Below, piece after piece: positions 1-8,276 of a DNA stretch of 64,000 nt (positions within the stretch are counted from its first letter, which is position 1; every line of letters starts with the position of its first letter). The notes below the pieces were generated by a model, which ran no database searches, was not told the origin of the DNA, and saw only the letters and a program-made list of their open reading frames with translations. The DNA lies in assembly GCF_014203325.1 (NCBI RefSeq), contig NZ_JACHIV010000001.1:2233501-2297500 (forward strand), read 5' to 3'. Source of the DNA: Saccharopolyspora gloriosae (GTDB taxonomy: Bacteria; Actinomycetota; Actinomycetes; Mycobacteriales; Pseudonocardiaceae). The translations under genes were made by a program, and so were the position numbers.

Positions 1-672
1 TTCACCCTGCCCGGCGCGTGGTCCGGGCACCTCGTGCTGCCCGCCCGCCTGCTGCACGTGCTGCCGCCGGAAGCCGATCTGCGGGCGGCGGCCGTGCTGG
101 AACCGGCGGCGTGCGTCGGCGAGGCCTGCCTGCGGCTCGGCGGGGTGTCGGGGGAGCGGGTGGCCGTCGTCGGCGGCGGCAGCCTCGGGCTGCTCGGGAC
201 GCAACTGCTCGCGGCCACCGGCCCGGCGGAACTCGTCGTCGTGGAACCGAGAACGGGCCGCGAGGAGATCGCCGAGTCGTGCGGGGCCACGACCGTGCTC
301 ACCCCCCTGGAAGCGGTGCGGCGGTGCGGCCGGTTCGACGCGGTGCTCGAAACCGCGGGCACGCCCGGCACCGCGCACCTGGCGACCCGGCTGGCCCGGC
401 GCGGCGGGCGGGTGGCGCTGACCGGGGTGCCTCCCGAGTCGGATTCGCTGCCCACGGCGCGGCTCGTGTCCGCGCAGCTCACCGTGCACACCGTGTTCGG
501 CGCGCCGTCCCGTGCCTGGTCGCACGTGGTGCGCCTGTTCACCGCCGGGGTGCTGGACCCGGGGCGGATCATTACCCACGAGTTCGCCCTGCCCGACGCC
601 GCCGAAGCCCTGGAGACCCTGGAGGAACCCGGCCCCCACGTCGGCAAGATCCTCCTCAACCCCCACCGATGA
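1..672 (+). CDS. Zinc-type alcohol/polyol dehydrogenase, C-terminal part (5' truncated)
   Basis: The frame is open from the first base, so the gene starts outside the window; about 223 codons remain. The remaining part is the Rossmann half of a medium-chain dehydrogenase: the nucleotide-binding turn is AVVGGGSLGLLG near positions 163-198, followed by the acidic end of strand 2 (VVEPR) and the usual C-terminal helix and strand. The N-terminal catalytic zinc site is not visible. In this superfamily such enzymes oxidise secondary alcohols of sugars and polyols with NAD(P). The SMP-30 lactonase and mannonate genes downstream suggest a sugar-acid substrate, but that is inference from context only. 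No regulatory signal precedes it within the window. Confidence 0.8.
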   Translation, partial: FTLPGAWSGHLVLPARLLHVLPPEADLRAAAVLEPAACVGEACLRLGGVSGERVAVVGGGSLGLLGTQLLAATGPAELVVVEPRTGREEIAESCGATTVLTPLEAVRRCGRFDAVLETAGTPGTAHLATRLARRGGRVALTGVPPESDSLPTARLVSAQLTVHTVFGAPSRAWSHVVRLFTAGVLDPGRIITHEFALPDAAEALETLEEPGPHVGKILLNPHR

Positions 673-688
673 CCCCGCGGCGATCGGA

Positions 689-1066
689 GTGAACGGACCG
701 TTCGTCCAATCCCGTTGGACCAACGGTCCGTTCACCCCGAACCACACGCGCATCGCTGCACAGCGCAGCGCGCGATGCAACGACATCATGCAAGGCGCAC
801 GAGCTTTTTCGGAGTGAACGGACCGTTCGCCCAATCCCGTTGGACGAACGGTCCGTTCACTCGAACCCGGTGGCGACCGACGACGGTGTTGATCTCCCGG
901 GGGGTCGGGAAGGGGGTGGGGTGAACGGACCGTTCGTCCGAGGAGATCGGTCGAACGGTCCGTTCACCCGAATCGAAGACGGGTGCCGGGGCAGTGGTGC
1001 GGATCGTGGGTGGAGGCGGGTGAACGGACCGTTCGACCAGTCCGGTTGGACGAACGGTCCGTTCAC
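689..1066. repeat. Four-copy array of a 47-bp palindrome, each with two TetR-like operators
   Basis: Four units of exactly 47 bp lie at 689-735, 814-860, 921-967 and 1020-1066. Each has 21-bp arms, matching at 19-20 of 21 positions, around a 5-bp centre. The outer part GTGAACGGACCGTTC is invariant. Every arm holds a small palindrome GAACGGWCCGTTC (one starts C), so there are eight in 380 bp, centred about 30 bp apart inside each unit, close to three helical turns. The last unit ends 6 bp before the ribosome-binding site of the SMP-30 gene at 1085. The layout fits a cooperative repressor binding platform for that gene. Hairpin formation in DNA or RNA is the alternative. No TetR gene is adjacent. 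Confidence 0.85.
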
Positions 1067-1084
1067 CCCGCGGGAAGGAGTCGG

Positions 1085-1966
1085 ATGGACGTGCGGCGGT
1101 ATCGGGCGGAGCAGGTCACCGAGGCGTGCGCGAAGCACGGGGAAGGGCCGGTGTGGCACGACGGCTGGCCGGGGTTGCGGTGGGTGGACATGCTCGCGGG
1201 CGACGTGCTCACGCTGCTGCCCGACGGGACCGTGCGGCGCACGCACGTGGGTTCGGTCGCCGCCGCGCTGCGGCCGAGGATCGGTGGCGGCGCGGTGCTC
1301 GCGGTGGAACGGGGCTTCGCGCTCGCCGACGACGACCTCACCGACGTGCGCCCGTTCGGCGAGCAGTGGGCCGATCCGGGAGTGCGGATGAACGAGGGCG
1401 GCTGCGACCCGCACGGCCGGTTCTACTGCGGATCGATGGCCTACGCGGCCACTCCCGGCGCGGGCGCGCTCTACCGGCTCGACGCGTCCGGGCGCGCGGA
1501 GGTGGTGCTGGACGGCGTGACGATCTCCAACGGCCTGGCGTGGAGCCCCGACGGCGCCCGCGCCTACTACGTGGACACGCCGACGCAGCGGGTGGACGTG
1601 TTCACCTACCGCGACGGCGAGCTCACCGACCGGAGGCCGTTGGTGCGCATCGACCCGGTGGTGGGAGCTCCGGACGGGTTGACGGTGGACGCCGAGGGCT
1701 GCGTGTGGGTGGCGCTGTGGGGCGGCGCGGCGGTGCACCGCTACGCGCCGGACGGCGGGTTGCTCGCCGTGGTGGCGCTGCCGGTGCCGCGCGTGACCGC
1801 GTGCACCTTCGGCGGCGTCGACCGGACGGACCTCTACATCACGACCTCCCGCCAGGAGACGGACGTGCGTCGCCACCCGGAGGCCGGCGCGTTGTTCGTG
1901 CTCCGCGACGCGGGGCGCGGCCTGCCGGTCCTGCCCTGCGCGATGAGCCGACCTGGCACGCGTTGA
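1085..1966 (+). CDS. SMP-30/gluconolactonase family lactonase
   Basis: The 293-residue product is a six-bladed propeller of the SMP-30/gluconolactonase/LRE family, cytoplasmic enzymes that open sugar lactones. The metal-site residues are visible: Glu20 in HGEGPVW, Asn149 in NGLAWSPDG and Asp197 in APDGLTVD; Asn103 in RMNEGGCDPHG is the conserved active-site asparagine. The ATG at 1085 is chosen because GGAAGGAG lies 5 bp upstream; an in-frame ATG at 983 would place the start inside the palindrome array. The truncated dehydrogenase upstream could produce the lactone substrate. Expression is probably controlled through the four 47-bp palindromes directly in front of it. The exact lactone cannot be told from sequence. 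Confidence 0.88.
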   Translation: MDVRRYRAEQVTEACAKHGEGPVWHDGWPGLRWVDMLAGDVLTLLPDGTVRRTHVGSVAAALRPRIGGGAVLAVERGFALADDDLTDVRPFGEQWADPGVRMNEGGCDPHGRFYCGSMAYAATPGAGALYRLDASGRAEVVLDGVTISNGLAWSPDGARAYYVDTPTQRVDVFTYRDGELTDRRPLVRIDPVVGAPDGLTVDAEGCVWVALWGGAAVHRYAPDGGLLAVVALPVPRVTACTFGGVDRTDLYITTSRQETDVRRHPEAGALFVLRDAGRGLPVLPCAMSRPGTR

Positions 1967-2030
1967 TCAGACCGTCCGCTCGACCGGGATTCCGGATGAC
2001 ATCCTGAGCTCGACGCAGAGGAGGTCCATC

Positions 2031-2477
2031 GTGGTGACCGTTCGCCCGTCGATCGGAGCCGTGGAACACGGGGCGCTCGTCGCGATCTGGCGCAGCGCGG
2101 TCGATGCGACGCACACCTTCCTCGCCGCCGCGGATCGCGACGAGATCGAGCGGCACCTGGCGTCGGACCACTTCCCCGCGGTCGTCCTCTCGGTCGCGGA
2201 GATCGACGGCGATCCGGTGGGTTTCGCGGGCACGCTCGACGGGAACCTGGAGATGCTCTTCGTCGACGCGGCTCACCGCGGGAGCGGGATCGGCACAGCG
2301 CTCCTGCGGCACGCGATCGCCGAGCACGGCGTGACGAGGCTCGACGTCAACGAGCAGAACGAGCAGGCCGCGAGCTTCTACGCCCACCGCGGCTTCGAAG
2401 TCACCGGCCGCAGCGAGACCGATGACGCGGGCCGCCCCTACCCGCTGCTCCACCTGCGACTCGGCTCCGCGTCCTGA
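2031..2477 (+). CDS. GNAT family N-acetyltransferase
   Basis: The 148-residue product is a single GNAT domain. The acetyl-CoA pyrophosphate loop HRGSGIGTALLRHA is at about residues 82-95, preceded by the beta4 strand LEMLFVD and followed by LDVNEQNEQAASFYAHRGF, the usual motif B with its conserved Asn and Tyr. It resembles the YjaB/acetyltransferase-1 group, which acetylates amines on small molecules or proteins; the substrate is unknown. The start is GTG at 2031 with AGAGGAGG 6 bp upstream. It stands alone, 64 bp after the SMP-30 gene and followed by a 358-bp non-coding gap, so it may be the last gene of that transcript. Confidence 0.85.
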   Translation: MVTVRPSIGAVEHGALVAIWRSAVDATHTFLAAADRDEIERHLASDHFPAVVLSVAEIDGDPVGFAGTLDGNLEMLFVDAAHRGSGIGTALLRHAIAEHGVTRLDVNEQNEQAASFYAHRGFEVTGRSETDDAGRPYPLLHLRLGSAS

Positions 2478-2835
2478 CGCGGAGCCCCATCCCGACCGGC
2501 CGACACGCCCCGGTCCACAGCCCCCTCCGCCTCCGCCCGATCTGGGGATGAATCCCTCACCTGTGGACAACTTCCCCGATTTCTCGCGAAATCGTTCGGC
2601 AACGGCCACGGCGTAGCGCCGAGAATCACCTGTTGATCTGCACGGATAACCATCTTGTCGTGGTGGGTGGTGGTTCAATTTCTCGCGAAATTGCGGGGGG
2701 TTGGAGCAGGTGCGGCTTGGTTCGGCGGAGCGAGCGGCAAGGTTGTGGCAAGGCGTTGACAACGTTGCGCAAGGGGGCGTTCGATGACTCGCGCCGCGCC
2801 GATCAGGCGGTGCGGCGCGACGGAGCGGAGGCGGT
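2478..2835. other. Intergenic region with two TTTCTCGCGAAA palindromes
   Basis: No gene is supported here. Two related near-palindromes, ATTTCTCGCGAAAT at 2579-2592 and AATTTCTCGCGAAATT at 2677-2692, lie 98 bp apart in a stretch that is AT-richer than its surroundings. They are upstream of the LacI-type regulator and hexuronate operon and could be operators. A separate LacI-like site follows at 2756-2772. Confidence 0.5.
2756..2772. promoter_or_regulatory. Possible LacI-family operator before the hexuronate operon
   Basis: TTGACAACGTTGCGCAA contains the central CAACGTTG palindrome with the CG step typical of LacI-family operators, and its first twelve bases match the ideal palindrome TTGACAACGTTGTCAA. 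TTGACA could also serve as a -35 element. It lies 64 bp before the LacI gene, so autoregulation is plausible but unproven. Confidence 0.4.
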
Positions 2836-3828
2836 GTGGCGGCAACGCTGACCGAGGTGGCCGAGCACGCGGGCGTGGCGCTGTCCACGGCGTCCCGCGC
2901 GTTCGGCGAACCGGGCAGGCTCGGCGCGGACACCTTGCGCAAGGTGCTCGCCGCCGCCGAGGAACTCGGCTACGAACCCGGGCGTTCCCGCCGCGCGGGC
3001 GACCTGCCGCGCGGCACCACGGTCGCCGTGGTCGTGCCCGACATCGCCAACCCCGTGTTCGGCGCCTTCGTCAAAGCAGCGCAGGGCGAGGGCCGGCACC
3101 GCGAGCAGACCGTGGTGCTCGCCGACACGGCCTTCGACCGCGACCGCGAGCGGGACGTGATCGCGCGGCTGCGGGACCGGGCCGACGGCATCGTCGTGTG
3201 CTCGCCGCGGCTGGACGCCGAGGAGTTGCCCGCGCTGTGCGGGCGCACCCCGGCGGTGCTGGTGAACCGGGAGACGGCCGGAGTCGACTGCGTGCTCACC
3301 GACGCGACCGACGGCTTGCGCCAGACCGCGGACTACCTGATCGCGCTCGGGCACCGCCACCTCGCCTACGTGCAGGGGTCCGCGCGTTCCTGGTCGAACA
3401 CCCATCGGCTCGGCATCGTCACCGCGCTCGCCGAGCAGGCCGGGGTGCGGCTCGACGTGCTGGGCCACCAGGCGGAGACGGTCGCGGGTGGCACCGCGGC
3501 CGCGGCCGGGGTCGTCGCGAGCGGAGCCACCGCGGTGATCGCGCACAACGACCTGGTGGCGCTCGGCATCGTCGCGGGCGCGCGGACGCTGGGCGTGCAC
3601 GCCCCGGCGGACCTGAGCGTCGTCGGCTTCGACGACATCCCGCTGGCCGAGGTGACCCACCCGGCGCTGACGAGCATCGCCGCGCCGATGGATCGCGCCG
3701 GGGCGGTGAGCGTGGAGCTGCTGCACCGCGCCGTCGCCGGTGAGCGGCGCCTGCCGCGCACGGTGCACCTGCCCACTCAGCTCGTGGTGCGCGGCACCAC
3801 CGGGCCCGTCCGAGAGGGGATCGCATGA
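2836..3828 (+). CDS. LacI family transcriptional regulator
   Basis: The 330-residue product begins with the LacI helix-turn-helix and hinge: [20 protein letters not shown] at residues 5-24 and a hinge reaching about residue 60. The rest is a periplasmic-binding-protein-like sugar-sensing domain starting at [18 protein letters not shown] and ending with [20 protein letters not shown], both classical LacI/GalR segments. The start is GTG at 2836 after GGAGCGGAGG. The stop overlaps the start of the dehydratase gene (ATGA at 3825), so the regulator heads an operon of mannonate dehydratase, fructuronate reductase-like enzyme and transporter. It most likely represses this operon until a hexuronate-derived effector binds. 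Confidence 0.9.
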   Translation: MAATLTEVAEHAGVALSTASRAFGEPGRLGADTLRKVLAAAEELGYEPGRSRRAGDLPRGTTVAVVVPDIANPVFGAFVKAAQGEGRHREQTVVLADTAFDRDRERDVIARLRDRADGIVVCSPRLDAEELPALCGRTPAVLVNRETAGVDCVLTDATDGLRQTADYLIALGHRHLAYVQGSARSWSNTHRLGIVTALAEQAGVRLDVLGHQAETVAGGTAAAAGVVASGATAVIAHNDLVALGIVAGARTLGVHAPADLSVVGFDDIPLAEVTHPALTSIAAPMDRAGAVSVELLHRAVAGERRLPRTVHLPTQLVVRGTTGPVREGIA

Positions 3829-5045
3829 GCCGCGATCGGATCGCGGCGGCCGAAGTGCTGATCACCAGCCCCGGCCGCAACCACGTCGCCCTCAAGATCA
3901 CCACGGCCGACGGGGTCGTCGGCTGGGGCGATGCGACGCTCAACGGCCGCGAACTCGCCGTCGCCTCCTATCTGCGCGATCACCTGGCGCCGCTGCTGAT
4001 CGGCCGCGATCCGGCGCGCATCGAGGACACCTGGCAGTACTTCTATCGGGGCGCGTACTGGCGGCGCGGGCCGGTCACGATGACCGCGATCGGGGCCGTG
4101 GACCTGGCGCTGTGGGACATCAAGGGCAAGACCGCCGGGCTGCCGGTGTACGAACTGCTCGGCGGCGCCGTCCGCGACCGGGTGCTGAGCTACACCCACG
4201 CGTCGGGATGGGACCTGCCGGAACTGCTCGACTCCGTGGACGCCCAGCGGGAGCGCGGTTTCCGCGCGGTGCGGGCGCAATCCGGCGTGCCGGGCCTGGA
4301 CACCGTCTACGGCGTGCACCGGGGAGCCGCCGGCTACGAACCGGCGGGCCGGGGCGCCGCGCCGCACGAGGAGGTGTGGGACACCGCCGCCTACCTGCGC
4401 CACGCGCCGGAGGTGCTCGCCGGGGTGCGCGAGCACGTCGGCCCGGAGCTGCACCTGCTGCACGACGCGCACCACCGGCTCACGCCCGGTGAAGCGGCGC
4501 GGCTCGGGCGGGCGCTGGAACCGGTGGACCTGTTCTGGCTGGAGGACGTCACGCCGGCCGAGAACCAGGAGGTGCTGCGCCGGGTGCGCGCGCACACCAC
4601 GACTCCGCTGGCCATCGGCGAGGTCTTCAACACCGTGTGGGAGTGCCAGACGCTGATCACCGAGCAGCTCATCGACTTCGTCCGCACCTGCGTGACCCAC
4701 GCGGGAGGGATCACGCACCTGCGGCGGATCGCGGCGCTCGCGGAGCTGTGGCAGGTCCAGCTCGGTCCGCACGGCCCGTCGGACGTGTCGCCGGTGGCGC
4801 TGGGCGCGTCGCTGCACGTGGGGCTGAGCACGCCGAACTTCGCGATCCAGGAGTACATGGGCTACGGCGAAGCGGTGCACGAGGTCTTCCCGCACTCGTG
4901 GCGCTACGCCGACGGCCACCTGCACCCCGGCGACGAGCCGGGCCTGGGCGTCAGCGTGGACGAGGACGCCGCCGCGAAGTTCCCGTACGAACCCGCCTAC
5001 CTGCCCGTCGCGCGCCGCCGCGACGGTTCGATGACGGATTGGTGA
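3825..5045 (+). CDS. manD: ManD/RspA-type D-mannonate dehydratase (enolase superfamily)
   Basis: The 406-residue protein is a mandelate racemase/enolase superfamily member of the ManD type, which dehydrates D-mannonate to 2-keto-3-deoxygluconate with Mg2+. The metal ligands are Asp214 in LLHDAHHRL, Glu240 in WLEDV and Glu266 in IGEVFN; His216 is the ManD signature base next to Asp214. The ManD loop [10 protein letters not shown] then TVYG is close to the expected RVQSG/YG segment that carries a catalytic tyrosine. The gene overlaps the LacI regulator by 4 bp and lies 4 bp before a mannitol-dehydrogenase family gene, which would make mannonate from fructuronate. Some ManD proteins use D-gluconate or have little activity, so the substrate is not certain. 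Confidence 0.82.
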   Translation: MSRDRIAAAEVLITSPGRNHVALKITTADGVVGWGDATLNGRELAVASYLRDHLAPLLIGRDPARIEDTWQYFYRGAYWRRGPVTMTAIGAVDLALWDIKGKTAGLPVYELLGGAVRDRVLSYTHASGWDLPELLDSVDAQRERGFRAVRAQSGVPGLDTVYGVHRGAAGYEPAGRGAAPHEEVWDTAAYLRHAPEVLAGVREHVGPELHLLHDAHHRLTPGEAARLGRALEPVDLFWLEDVTPAENQEVLRRVRAHTTTPLAIGEVFNTVWECQTLITEQLIDFVRTCVTHAGGITHLRRIAALAELWQVQLGPHGPSDVSPVALGASLHVGLSTPNFAIQEYMGYGEAVHEVFPHSWRYADGHLHPGDEPGLGVSVDEDAAAKFPYEPAYLPVARRRDGSMTDW

Positions 5046-5049
5046 GCAG

Positions 5050-6525
5050 ATGACCACGCCCCGCCTCGCGGCGAGCACCGCGCCCCTGGCCGCGCTGCTG
5101 CGGCCCGCTCCGCCGGAGCGCACCGGGATCGTCCACTTAGGACTCGGCAACTTCCACCGCGCGCACCAGGCCGTGCACACCGCGCAGGCCCTCGCGCACA
5201 CCGACGGGCCCTGGGGAATCCTCGGCGTGGCAGGGCGTTCCACCGACGTCGCCGACGCGATGCGCGAGCAGGACCTGCGCTACTGCGTGCTCGAACTGTC
5301 GGCGCACGGCAGCCGTGCCGTCGTGCCCGCCGTGCACACCGGAGTGCTCGTCGCCGCGCAGCAGACCGACGCGGTGCTCGACGCCATCGCCGCGCCCGAC
5401 ACCCGGATCGTGACGATCACCGTCACCGAACGCGGCTACACCTACTCGCCGCGCACCCACGCGCTCGACGTCGACTCCGAGCCGGTGCGCGCGGACCTGC
5501 GCGGCGACGCGCCGCCGCGCACCACCATCGGGCAGATCGCGCGCGGCCTGCAACGCCGGGCGCGCGCCGGATCCGGGCCGATCACCGTGCTCAGCTGCGA
5601 CAACCTCGGCGCCAACGGGCGGCGGACGCGGCGGCTGGTGCGGGAGTTCATCGCCGAGCTCCCCGCCGCCGAACGCGACGAGCTCGAACCGTGGCTGGCC
5701 GAATCGGTGACGTTCCCCAACAGCATGGTCGACCGCATCGTGCCCGCCACCACCGACGAGCACCGCGAGGCGGCCCGCGCGCTGCTCGGCGCCCGCGACG
5801 CGGTCCCGGTGCCCGCGGAACCGTTCAGCATGTGGGTGCTGGAGGACGAGTTCGCCGCGGGCAGGCCCGCGTGGGAGCACGCGGGCGCGCTGTTCACCGA
5901 CGACGTCGAGGCCTACGAGCTGCTGAAGTTGCGGCTGCTCAACGGAACCCACTCGCTGATCGCCTACCTGGGCGCCCTCGACGGGTGCGACACCATCCCC
6001 GAGGCGATCGAGCGGCCGTTCATCGCCGACGCCGCCCGGCGGGCCCTGCGCGACGACTACCTGCCGACGCTGGAGGTGCCCGACGCGATCGACGCCGACG
6101 ACTACGTGCAGCGGCTGTTCGAGCGGTGGGCGAACTCCGCGCTGCGCCACCGGACCCGCCAGGTCGGTTCGGACGGTTCGGTGAAGCTCGCCCAGCGCGT
6201 GCCCGATCCCGCGCTGGCGCACCTGCGCTCCGGGCGGGTCCCGCAGCAGCTGGCGTTGACGGTCGCCGCCTACCTGTGCTGCCTGGCGCCGGCCGCCGAC
6301 GCCGGTCCGCACGCGGCGGCGATGTCCGACCCGGCGCGGGACGCGCTCGTGGAGTCCTCGCGCCGCAACGGTTCCACCCGGTCCTTCGTGGACGACGTGC
6401 TCGGCGGTGGGCTGCTCGGCGCGGAACTCGCCGGGCACGGCGAGTTCGCCGCGCGGGTCGCCGAACTCGTCGACCTCATCACCCGGCACGGCCCGGCCGC
6501 CGCGGTCCGCGAGACCACCACCTGA
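5050..6525 (+). CDS. uxuB: Mannitol dehydrogenase family protein, probable fructuronate reductase
   Basis: The 491-residue product belongs to the polyol-specific long-chain dehydrogenase family. The N-terminal Rossmann segment IVHLGLGNFHRAHQAV is at about residues 27-42; the catalytic core includes SCDNLGANG near 180, VTFPNSMVDRIVPAT with the conserved Asn/Asp, and KLRLLNGTHSLIAYLG with the conserved Lys, Asn and His of this family. Members interconvert mannitol/fructose or mannonate/fructuronate. Being directly behind a ManD gene and before a transporter favours D-mannonate oxidoreductase (fructuronate reductase). The start ATG is 4 bp after the manD stop, indicating translational coupling. 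Arabinitol or mannitol specificity cannot be excluded. Confidence 0.82.
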   Translation: MTTPRLAASTAPLAALLRPAPPERTGIVHLGLGNFHRAHQAVHTAQALAHTDGPWGILGVAGRSTDVADAMREQDLRYCVLELSAHGSRAVVPAVHTGVLVAAQQTDAVLDAIAAPDTRIVTITVTERGYTYSPRTHALDVDSEPVRADLRGDAPPRTTIGQIARGLQRRARAGSGPITVLSCDNLGANGRRTRRLVREFIAELPAAERDELEPWLAESVTFPNSMVDRIVPATTDEHREAARALLGARDAVPVPAEPFSMWVLEDEFAAGRPAWEHAGALFTDDVEAYELLKLRLLNGTHSLIAYLGALDGCDTIPEAIERPFIADAARRALRDDYLPTLEVPDAIDADDYVQRLFERWANSALRHRTRQVGSDGSVKLAQRVPDPALAHLRSGRVPQQLALTVAAYLCCLAPAADAGPHAAAMSDPARDALVESSRRNGSTRSFVDDVLGGGLLGAELAGHGEFAARVAELVDLITRHGPAAAVRETTT

Positions 6526-6587
6526 CCGAACCCCGCAGAACCACCCCGCCGTCGCGCACCGCCGCGACCTGATCCATTCGAGGACGC

Positions 6588-7922
6588 ATGGACAGCAGAG
6601 CACCCGCCGGCACCGCCGCGCCGTCCCAGCCCGCCGACCCGCGCTCGGTGCGCCGAGCGGCGTGGGCGGGCCTGATCGGCACCGCGCTGGAGCAGTACGA
6701 CTTCGTCATCTACGGCACCGCCTCCGCGCTGGTGTTCAGCGAGCTGTTCTTCCCCGGGGTGTCCCCGGCGGCCGGATTGCTCGCCAGCTTCAGCACCTAC
6801 GCGGTCGGCTTCGCCGCGCGCCCGCTCGGCGGCCTGTTCTTCTCCCGGCTGGGAGACCGGCTCGGGCGCAAGTGGGTGCTGGTGACGACGTTGCTGCTGA
6901 TGGGCGGCTCCACGCTGGCGATCGGCCTGCTGCCGACGTTCGACCAGGTCGGGCTGCTCGCCCCGGTGCTGTTGCTGCTGTGCCGCTGCCTGCAAGGTCT
7001 CGGTGCCGGAGCGGAGCAGGCCGGTGGCGCCACCTTGCTCACCGAGACCGCGGCACCCGGTAGGCGGGGGCGGCTGGCGGCGCTGGTGATGACCGGCGCG
7101 GCGCTGGGCACCGCGTTCGGCGCGGTTGCCTGGGTGCTGGCGCAGCTGCTGCCGGAGGACCAGCTGATGAGCTGGGGCTGGCGGCTGGTGTTCGCCAGCA
7201 GCCTCCTCGTGACCGTCGCCGCGCTGATCCTGCGGCGCAGGCTCGCCGAAAGCCCCGTGTTCCAGGAGATCCAGCAGCAGGAAGCGGAACCGCGCCGACC
7301 CGTGGCGGAGGTCTTCCGGCGCGGCAGGCGCCCGCTGCTGCTGGTGTTCTTGATGAACGTCGGCGCGAGCGCCCAGTCCTACACCTACCAGGTGTTCATG
7401 GCGTCCTACCTGGTGTCCTCCGTCGGAGTCGACGCCGAGCTCGTCCCGAAGGTGTTGCTGATCGGTGCGCTGTGCGGCGGTGTGGCCGCCGCCGGGTTCG
7501 GCGCCCTGTCCGACCGGTTCGGGCGCAAACCCGTGTACGCGACGATCATGGGCGCGCTGGTCCTGCTGCCCGGACCGAGCTTCATCGCGCTGAGCACCGG
7601 ATCCACCACCGCGATCGTCGTGGTGATCGTGCTCGGCTTCATCCTCGCCTGCCACGGCGGCGTCGGCGTGCAGATGAGCTACTTCCCGGAATTGTTCGGC
7701 ACCCGGTACCGCTACGCGGGCGTGACGCTGGGCCGCGAGTTCTCCTCGGTGCTCGGCGGCGGTGTCGCCCCGCTGCTGTGCACGGCGCTGGTCGCCGCGT
7801 TCGCCGGATCGTGGATCCCGGTCGCGATCTACATGTCCGCGGTCGCGCTGATCAGCTTCGTCGCGACGTTGCGCAGCCCAGAAACCCTGAACCGCAACCT
7901 CACCAGCGCCGACGATGCATGA
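6588..7922 (+). CDS. MFS transporter, metabolite:H+ symporter (MHS) type
   Basis: The 444-residue, 12-helix permease shows the MHS hallmarks: LEQYDFVIYGTASALVF in TM1 at about residues 33-49, the loop 2-3 motif RLGDRLGRKWVL, and the second copy ALSDRFGRKPVY between helices 8 and 9. Relatives carry citrate, ketoglutarate, proline/betaine, shikimate or aromatic acids with protons. Its place at the end of the LacI-manD-uxuB unit, 62 bp after the reductase, suggests import of a hexuronate or aldonate. A ribosome-binding GAGGA precedes the ATG. A dispersed structured repeat follows the stop codon by about 30 bp. Confidence 0.88.
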   Translation: MDSRAPAGTAAPSQPADPRSVRRAAWAGLIGTALEQYDFVIYGTASALVFSELFFPGVSPAAGLLASFSTYAVGFAARPLGGLFFSRLGDRLGRKWVLVTTLLLMGGSTLAIGLLPTFDQVGLLAPVLLLLCRCLQGLGAGAEQAGGATLLTETAAPGRRGRLAALVMTGAALGTAFGAVAWVLAQLLPEDQLMSWGWRLVFASSLLVTVAALILRRRLAESPVFQEIQQQEAEPRRPVAEVFRRGRRPLLLVFLMNVGASAQSYTYQVFMASYLVSSVGVDAELVPKVLLIGALCGGVAAAGFGALSDRFGRKPVYATIMGALVLLPGPSFIALSTGSTTAIVVVIVLGFILACHGGVGVQMSYFPELFGTRYRYAGVTLGREFSSVLGGGVAPLLCTALVAAFAGSWIPVAIYMSAVALISFVATLRSPETLNRNLTSADDA

Positions 7923-7950
7923 TTGCCTGTCTTCGGTCTCGGCTTGCGCA

Positions 7951-8118
7951 GGGGTCGGGTGGCGGAACCTCAGGTGTCTTCTCGCTGCGGGATCTTTTTC
8001 CCTAGTGGCTCCGCCACGAGGGAAAAAGCTGTCCTCGCGAGAAGAACGCTGAGAACCCGCGGGTGGTCGATCTGCGTGCGTGGTCGCTGCTCAGCGGCTT
8101 CGCCGCTGGCAAGACACA
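7951..8118 (+). repeat. Dispersed structured element, copy A
   Basis: First of twelve related elements. The left arm (CTCAGGTGTCTTCTCGC) and right arm (GCGAGAAGAACGCTGAG) pair imperfectly. Inside is a capping hairpin TTTTTCCC...GGGAAAAA with tip GTGGC-TCC-GCCAC, and after AACCCGC a second hairpin CAGCGGC-TTC-GCCGCTG. It lies downstream of the MHS gene in the same orientation. The remaining sequence up to 8276 holds no gene. Confidence 0.85.
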
Positions 8119-8276
8119 GATCAACGACGTCGCTCACCTGGAACGACGGCGGGTGGTAACGGCAAACGGGAGTGCATTGCTCCGTTCGCGTTGTTGACCG
8201 GGGGTGCCGGACGCGCTCTGATGGGTGATCACGTTGGAGAGCCGGTGCTCGCCGTCGAGGAACGAGGAATCCCGAG

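Noticed and set aside
689-1066. CRISPR-like array of the 47-bp units
   Set aside because: The units are perfect dyads with spacers of unequal length (52-78 bp), no cas gene is nearby and the last unit abuts a ribosome-binding site.
983-1084. Upstream start for the SMP-30 protein at 983
   Set aside because: The extra residues would be encoded by the palindrome array and do not resemble the family; a strong Shine-Dalgarno is in front of 1085.
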